A stretch of 9,939 bases of DNA from an uncultured Clostridia bacterium. Its GTDB lineage: Bacteria; Bacillota; Clostridia; Christensenellales; CAG-138. Of the stretch, positions 5,649 to 9,939 are shown piece by piece. Under the pieces are notes generated by a model. The model worked only from the letters and a program-made list of their open reading frames with translations, was not told the DNA's origin and ran no database searches. The stretch is from contig CAMZAY010000021.1 of assembly GCA_947304365.1 (NCBI GenBank), forward strand, positions 1-9,939, written 5' to 3'. The translations under genes were made by a program, and so were the position numbers. Position 1 is the first letter of the stretch; every line of letters starts with the position of its first letter.

Positions 5649-7919
5649 TCACAGCATATCGTTCGGGTTGATCTCTATCCCGCGGAAGCCGTCGACCCTG
5701 AAGCCGTCGGCAAGCTTCCACAGCGCGTTTATCGCGGACGAGGTATGCTTCGTGCGGACGAGCTTGATTATCACGGAATAGCGGTACTCGTTCCCGCGGC
5801 GTTTTATAGGAGCCGGCCCGTGGGAGATAAAAAGCACCTCCCTGTCGTTTTCCTTAAGCGCTTCTGAAAGCGCGGCGCCCGCTTTTTCGGCGAATGCGGC
5901 GGCGTTTTCAGCGGCGTGCTTTTCGTCCGCCGACTCAAAGAGCGCGCGGACGAACACCGAGAACGGCGGGAACAGCGTACGGAGCCTGTCGTCGATCTCA
6001 AGCTTATAGAACGATTTGTAATCGTGCTTTGCCGCAAGCTGTACGGCGCGGTGATTGGGCGCGTTGGTCTGTATGACGACGAGACCCTGCTTCTTTTCGC
6101 CGCCCTTCAAGGCCCTGCCCGCCCTGCCGGCGACCTGGGTCAAAAGCTGGAAGGTCCTCTCCCCGCTTCGGTAATCCGAATGGAACAGCGACGCATCCGC
6201 GTAGACCACGCCGACGAGCGTGACGCCGGGGATATCGAGCCCCTTTGCGACCATCTGCGTGCCGATCAGCACGTCGGCGTCCCCGCGCGTGAACGCGTCG
6301 AGGATATCCCTGTGCGAGGTCTTGCCGCCGGTGGTATCGGTGTCCATGCGAAGGCATCTGACGTTCGGGATGAGTTTTTTAAGCTGCTCCTCCACCTGCT
6401 GCGTGCCCACGCCGGAATACTTGATGTACTCCGATCCGCAGGAGGGGCACTTTTTCGGCACCCTTGCCGCATAGCCGCAGTAGTGGCAGCGCAGGGTATC
6501 GTCGAATTTATGATAGGTGAGCGCCACATCGCAGTGGGGACAGGTGAAAACGAAGCCGCACGCGCGGCACTCCCCGTGCGAGGAATAACCGCGCCGGTTC
6601 AGAAACAGTATCGCCTGCTCGCCCGATCCCACGCATTTTTTAAGGTCGTCGGCGAGCTTCCTCGAAAATATGCTGTTGTTGCCGGAAAGGAATTCGCTCC
6701 TTAAATCGACGGTCTCCACCTCCGGCATGGGGATGCCGTTGATCCTTTCGGGAAGCTCGACAAGCTTGTATGCGCCCTTCTCGGCGCGAAGATATGAAAT
6801 GAGCTGCGGCGTTGCGCTGCCGAGTACGAGCTTGCCCCCTGTGAGCCTGACGCGCCTTATCGCGACCTCGTCGGTGGAGTAAGGCGGCGTGCCCTCCGCT
6901 TTATAGGTCGGCTCATGCTCCTCGTCGATCACGATGAGCTTCAGGTTTTCGATGGGGGCGAATACGGCGCTCCTCGCTCCGACGACGACGCGCGCCTTCC
7001 CGAGGCGGACCCTGCGCCACTCGTCATAACGCTCGCCCACGCTCAAATGGCTGTGCATCACGGCGACGGTATCGCCGAAGCGGCTCCTGAACCTGTCGGT
7101 GGTCTGGGGGGTAAGCGAGATCTCCGGCACGAGCACTATCGCGCCGCCGCCCTCGTCGAGAGCTTTTTGGATGGCGTTGAGATAGACCTCCGTCTTGCCG
7201 CTGCCAGTTACGCCGTGGAGCAGGAACACGTCGCCTGCGGAGCCGTTTTCGATCGAATCGACGGCCCGCTTTTGATCGGGCGTGAGCTCCGGCGGAACGT
7301 CCCTTTCGGGAGCGCCCGCAAACGGGCTCCTGAACGTAACGAAGCCGTGTTCGGTTATGACGCCCTTCTTCAAAAGCGCGGCGACCGCCGCCCCCGCGCC
7401 CGGGATGTAAGCGTTCAGGTCCGCGACCGACATGGGCGCGCCGACCTTTTCAAGAAGCTCGAACACCTCCGTCTGCTTGGGAGAACGCGGCGTGCCGTCC
7501 TTTTTGAGCATCCCGGCTTTTATCTGCCCGAAGTCGGCGCCGGGCGCGATCGAGACCGTACGGACGGTCTTTTCCTTTACCCTTGAGCCGCGAAGCTGCG
7601 CGGGAAGCATGAGCCTTAAAGCATCGCAGAGCGTGCAGTGGTACGCGCGCGCGATCCATTCGGCAAGCTCTATCTGCTCGGGCAAAAGCGCGGGATACGG
7701 TTCCATCGTGCGGATGACGCTCTTGACGGAAAAGTCCGCTTCGTACTCCTCGCAAAGCTCGATAACGAACGCCTCGGTGGGCTTGTTGGACCTCCCAAAA
7801 GGCACAAGAACCCGATGCCCTGTTCGGACGTCGAGTTCCTCGGGAACGGAATAGGTGAAGAGCCTGTCTACGTTCGAGTTCGCTATATCAACGATAAGCT
7901 TTGCAAACAAGCCTTTCAC
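5649..7919 (-). CDS. priA: Primosomal protein N' (PriA replication-restart helicase)
   Basis: PriA is a 3'-to-5' superfamily 2 DNA helicase that recognises stalled forks and reloads the replicative helicase. At 756 residues it is of normal length. The N-terminal 3'-DNA-binding domain (KLIVDIANSNVDRLFTYSVP) is followed by a winged-helix region. The helicase core has Walker A GVTGSGKT (236-243), DEEH (332-335) and SAT (368-370). The zinc region has eight cysteines (C451, C454, C460, C463, C478, C481, C491, C494), and the helicase C-lobe carries IGTQMVAKGLD and QVAGRAGR. The aromatic-rich-loop segment after DEEH reads TYKAEGTPPYSTDEVAIRR, unlike the commoner YKQ...RYHARD. The start is GTG: an in-frame TAA lies only five codons upstream, and the ribosome binding site is poor (GCGAG), so coupling to rpoZ 23 bases upstream is likely. 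It is last in its operon. Confidence 0.97.
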   Translation of the reverse strand: MKGLFAKLIVDIANSNVDRLFTYSVPEELDVRTGHRVLVPFGRSNKPTEAFVIELCEEYEADFSVKSVIRTMEPYPALLPEQIELAEWIARAYHCTLCDALRLMLPAQLRGSRVKEKTVRTVSIAPGADFGQIKAGMLKKDGTPRSPKQTEVFELLEKVGAPMSVADLNAYIPGAGAAVAALLKKGVITEHGFVTFRSPFAGAPERDVPPELTPDQKRAVDSIENGSAGDVFLLHGVTGSGKTEVYLNAIQKALDEGGGAIVLVPEISLTPQTTDRFRSRFGDTVAVMHSHLSVGERYDEWRRVRLGKARVVVGARSAVFAPIENLKLIVIDEEHEPTYKAEGTPPYSTDEVAIRRVRLTGGKLVLGSATPQLISYLRAEKGAYKLVELPERINGIPMPEVETVDLRSEFLSGNNSIFSRKLADDLKKCVGSGEQAILFLNRRGYSSHGECRACGFVFTCPHCDVALTYHKFDDTLRCHYCGYAARVPKKCPSCGSEYIKYSGVGTQQVEEQLKKLIPNVRCLRMDTDTTGGKTSHRDILDAFTRGDADVLIGTQMVAKGLDIPGVTLVGVVYADASLFHSDYRSGERTFQLLTQVAGRAGRALKGGEKKQGLVVIQTNAPNHRAVQLAAKHDYKSFYKLEIDDRLRTLFPPFSVFVRALFESADEKHAAENAAAFAEKAGAALSEALKENDREVLFISHGPAPIKRRGNEYRYSVIIKLVRTKHTSSAINALWKLADGFRVDGFRGIEINPNDML

Positions 7920-7942
7920 CTCGCTGTTCTGTTAGCTGTCGA

Positions 7943-8155
7943 TCAATACTCGGAAGTCTTCCTGTATTCGTCGGGATAATGGATATCGAGCTTGCCTGCG
8001 TTAAGCTCCTCTACCGCGATGGAGACCGGCTTCTCATTGCCGATATCCTCGCCGGAGAGCATGATCTGCCTGGCGCGCCTTGCGACAGAGGTAACGAGCA
8101 TATAGCGGCAGCCCGCCTTGACTTCGATCTCGTTTACCGGGGGTTGATTCATCAT
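7943..8155 (-). CDS. rpoZ: DNA-directed RNA polymerase omega subunit
   Basis: Omega helps assemble RNA polymerase by holding the C-terminal part of beta-prime. The 70-residue protein fits the short Firmicute form. The family signature VARRARQI (residues 24-31) is followed by the block KPVSIAVEELNAGKLDI. The conserved N-terminal segment is slightly altered, with KAGCRYMLV where many homologues have KVDSKYTLV. The first of two tandem ATG codons is preferred because AGGAGG lies ten bases upstream of it, and 13 from the second. It lies 27 bases after gmk, the usual Firmicute neighbour. The missing coaBC gene would normally sit between this gene and priA. Confidence 0.94.
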   Translation of the reverse strand: MMNQPPVNEIEVKAGCRYMLVTSVARRARQIMLSGEDIGNEKPVSIAVEELNAGKLDIHYPDEYRKTSEY

Positions 8156-8182
8156 GGTGGTTATTCCTCCTAATACTGTTTA

Positions 8183-8800
8183 TCAAAAATCTTCTTCAAT
8201 GAGTTCATTGACAAAATCAGCGCAGTAGCCGGGCGTGAGCTTGCTCGTCTCAACGATGCGCCTGCACTGCTCTATCGCAAGCTCCAGATCGTCGTTCACG
8301 ACGACGTAATCGTACTCGCCCATACGGGAAAGCTCCGATTTGGCTTCGGCAAGACGGCGCTCGATAACGGGCTGTTCCTCCGTGCCCCTTGTTTCGAGCC
8401 TGCGGCGAAGCTCCTTCATGGTGGGCGGAGCAAGCATTACGGCGACTGCCTCGGGGCAGTTCTCCTTGACCTTCATGGCGCCGTTGACGTCGATATCAAG
8501 CAGCACGTCATGACCCATGGCGATCTGCTCCTCGACGTATTTCCTGGGCGTGCCGTAATGATTGCGGCCGAAAACGTTCATGTATTCAAGGAACTCGCCT
8601 GCTTCTATCATGGCGTTGAATTCCTCGTCCGAAAGGAAGAAATACTCCCTGCCGTGTTCCTCGCCGGGTCTCGGCGCCCTTGTGGTCGCCGAAACGGAGA
8701 AGACCATGCTGCCTTCGCTGCCCTCAAGAAGCGCCTTCGCGACGGTGCCCTTGCCCACGCCGGAAGGACCCGAGATTATAAACAGAATACCCTTTTTCAT
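8183..8800 (-). CDS. gmk: Guanylate kinase
   Basis: Gmk phosphorylates GMP to GDP with ATP in the cytoplasm. The 205-residue protein has the P-loop GPSGVGKGT (11-19), the GMP-binding motif SATTRAPRPGE (37-47), GREYFF (50-55), GEFLEY (68-73), NHYGT (80-84), LDIDVNGA (101-108) and the lid region RLETRGTEE. I start it at the ATG at 8800, not at the in-frame TTG four codons upstream, because GGAGG at 8810-8806 is spaced five bases from this ATG and would overlap the TTG reading. It follows yicC by 15 bases, so the two are cotranscribed. In Bacillus the biofilm regulator gene remA lies between them; it is absent here. Confidence 0.97.
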   Translation of the reverse strand: MKKGILFIISGPSGVGKGTVAKALLEGSEGSMVFSVSATTRAPRPGEEHGREYFFLSDEEFNAMIEAGEFLEYMNVFGRNHYGTPRKYVEEQIAMGHDVLLDIDVNGAMKVKENCPEAVAVMLAPPTMKELRRRLETRGTEEQPVIERRLAEAKSELSRMGEYDYVVVNDDLELAIEQCRRIVETSKLTPGYCADFVNELIEEDF

Positions 8801-8805
8801 GCCCG

Positions 8806-8810
8806 CCTCC
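8806..8810 (-). promoter_or_regulatory. Ribosome binding site of gmk
   Basis: GGAGG on the minus strand is followed by CGGGC and ATG at 8800-8798. This site decides the gmk start against the longer TTG reading from 8812. Confidence 0.85.
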
Positions 8811-8815
8811 AAATG

Positions 8816-9694
8816 TTATTCAAGGTTCTGCACCTGTTCTCTGATCTTTTCGATCTCCGCCTTGCCCTCGATCACGAGCGCGGTGATCTCCTTATCATTG
8901 GCCTTTGAGCCGATGGTATTGAATTCGCGGTTCATCTCCTGCACGATGAAATCCATCTTGCGGCCGACGGCAACTCCGTTTTCAAGGAGCTCCCTCGCGG
9001 CGGCGACGTGGCTCTTGAGCCTGACGAGCTCCTCGTCAATATTCGCTCTGTCGGCAAAAAGGGCGACCTCCGTGGCGAGCCTTGCGGTATCGACCTCGGT
9101 CTCGGCAAGCACGGCGGCTATCCTTTCGTTCAGCCTCGCCCTGTAATCCTGCACGACGAAGGGCGCGCGTTCCGCGATCGCAGCCCTGATGGCAAGCACG
9201 GAATCAAGCCTCGCAAGAAGATCCGCCGAGAGCCTTTCGCCCTCTATACGGCGCATACCGATCAGCTCGTCGCACGCGGCGATAAGCGCGTCGTCAGCCA
9301 AAGCTATAACGGCGTCGCGGTCCTCCTCCGCCTCAACAACGTCCACAACGTCGGGAAACCTCAGCGCGTTTACGACGGAGAGGTCGTTCCTCAAGCCGTA
9401 TTTATCCGCGCACTCGCCAGCGGCGGCGAGATATGCCTCGAGCAGAGCGGGATCGACGACGACCTGCTTCGCGTCGTTCCTTGTATTGCGGTAGGTGACG
9501 AACACGTCCACATGGCCCCTCGTAAGCTTTTCGGTGAGCACGCGCCTGATCTCATCCTCAAGGAAGGAGATGTGGCGAGGCATCCTGAAGCCCAGATCGA
9601 GATAGCGGTGATTGACGCTTTTCAATTCGACGGTCATTTCCCTGCCGTCCTTCAAAACATTGGCTCTGCCAAAGCCGGTCATGCTGTTTGCCAT
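8816..9694 (-). CDS. yicC: YicC/YloC family endoribonuclease
   Basis: YicC-family proteins are cytoplasmic endoribonucleases; the Escherichia coli member takes part in small-RNA decay. The 292-residue length is typical. The N-terminal domain shows SMTGFGRA (4-11) and ELKSVNHRYLDLGFRMP (23-39), two family signatures. The C-terminal DUF1732 domain shows GRKMDFIVQEMNREFNTIGS (244-263) followed by KANDKEIT. The central region is rich in alanine, leucine and glutamate and is probably helical coiled coil. The ATG is preceded by a G-rich ribosome binding site (GGGGGGA, eight bases away). It is the first gene of the yicC-gmk-rpoZ-priA operon and lies just behind an extended -10 promoter. Confidence 0.96.
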   Translation of the reverse strand: MANSMTGFGRANVLKDGREMTVELKSVNHRYLDLGFRMPRHISFLEDEIRRVLTEKLTRGHVDVFVTYRNTRNDAKQVVVDPALLEAYLAAAGECADKYGLRNDLSVVNALRFPDVVDVVEAEEDRDAVIALADDALIAACDELIGMRRIEGERLSADLLARLDSVLAIRAAIAERAPFVVQDYRARLNERIAAVLAETEVDTARLATEVALFADRANIDEELVRLKSHVAAARELLENGVAVGRKMDFIVQEMNREFNTIGSKANDKEITALVIEGKAEIEKIREQVQNLE

Positions 9695-9724
9695 GTGATC
9701 GTCCCCCCAATCTTTAACTTATAA

Positions 9725-9733
9725 ATTATAGCA
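9725..9733 (-). promoter_or_regulatory. Extended -10 promoter of the yicC-gmk-rpoZ-priA operon
   Basis: The minus strand reads TGC-TATAAT, a perfect -10 with the TGn extension. No good -35 is found 16-18 bp upstream (TTCCAT at 17 bp), which is common for extended -10 promoters. The predicted start near 9718 gives a leader of about 24 bases holding the yicC ribosome binding site. Confidence 0.65.
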
Positions 9734-9762
9734 TAAAGTTTCCGTAAATGGAAGGTTTTCAG

Positions 9763-9778
9763 AAAAAAAATCCGCTCA
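9763..9778 (-). terminator. T-tract after the right-end gene, weak terminator candidate
   Basis: Eight T residues on the minus strand follow the stop codon by five bases. Only a poor stem (ATCG against CGGAT, with a bulge) lies before them, so this may be a weak terminator, or a T tract upstream of the yicC promoter with no such role. Confidence 0.3.
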
Positions 9779-9939
9779 TTCGATATTGTTGAGTCCGTCG
9801 TACAGCTCGTTGAAAGACTTCATCCCGCCGCATCTGCCGAAAGAGAGCTCCCGATCCTCGCCGAATTCGAACAGGAAGCACTTCGCAAGCTCCTCCACGG
9901 TCTGCTCCAGCGCGCTGAAAAACTGTGTATAGGCAAAAT
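9776..9939 (-). CDS. C-terminal end of an unrecognised protein (5' end outside the window)
   Basis: The minus strand is open from the right edge to a TGA at 9778-9776, giving the last 53 residues of a protein. It starts FAYTQFFSALEQTVEELAKC and ends GGMKSFNELYDGLNNIE. The segment is acidic and probably mainly helical, with cysteines in AKCFLFEF and GRCGGM. I do not recognise the family. Codon composition matches the neighbouring genes and the other frames look less protein-like. It has the same orientation as yicC but is separated from it by 81 bases carrying a T tract and a promoter, so it is probably a separate transcription unit. Confidence 0.6.
   Translation of the reverse strand, partial: FAYTQFFSALEQTVEELAKCFLFEFGEDRELSFGRCGGMKSFNELYDGLNNIE

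Noticed and set aside
6915..7586. Plus-strand open frame of 223 codons inside priA
   Set aside because: It is a shadow of the PriA helicase region and has no family-like motifs.
8801..8812. Longer gmk start at TTG 8812
   Set aside because: The GGAGG ribosome binding site would lie within its first codons, whereas it is well placed for the ATG at 8800.

Overview
The window looks like a chromosomal housekeeping region of a Clostridia-type Firmicute, probably an uncultured, fairly GC-rich, gut-like lineage. The evidence is the cluster radical-SAM protein / DUF2344 protein / RNase G, the cluster yicC-gmk-rpoZ-priA, consensus sigma-A-type promoters, strong GGAGG ribosome binding sites, and TTG and GTG starts. 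Genes fill nearly all of it and are mostly on the minus strand. I see no insertion sequence, CRISPR array, tRNA or rRNA.

Layout from left to right. Positions 1-150 hold a regulatory patch: a perfect leftward promoter (TTGACA, 17 bp, TATAAT) wrapped in an 11-bp inverted repeat, pointing at a gene beyond the left edge. Positions 151-4256 are a minus-strand operon transcribed from a promoter near 4301-4329: a TIGR03960-type radical SAM protein, its partner DUF2344/TIGR03936 protein (stop and start directly adjacent), and RNase G. The RNase G gene carries an apparent -1 frameshift near position 320 that displaces its last 55 codons. Positions 4257-4434 are the divergent intergenic region. Positions 4435-5601 (plus strand) encode an exported protein with the DacF/PBP5 D-Ala-D-Ala carboxypeptidase fold in which all three catalytic motifs are lost. 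This pseudoenzyme is the most unusual gene here. A hairpin terminator at 5602-5634 separates it from the convergent operon.

Positions 5649-9694 are a second minus-strand operon, transcribed from an extended -10 promoter at 9725-9733: yicC (endoribonuclease), gmk (guanylate kinase), rpoZ (RNA polymerase omega) and priA (replication-restart helicase). Relative to the Bacillus subtilis order, remA and coaBC are missing. Positions 9776-9939 hold the C-terminal end of an unrecognised minus-strand protein.

Together the minus-strand genes serve RNA decay (RNase G, YicC), nucleotide supply (Gmk), transcription (RpoZ) and replication restart (PriA). The lone plus-strand gene belongs to the cell envelope.
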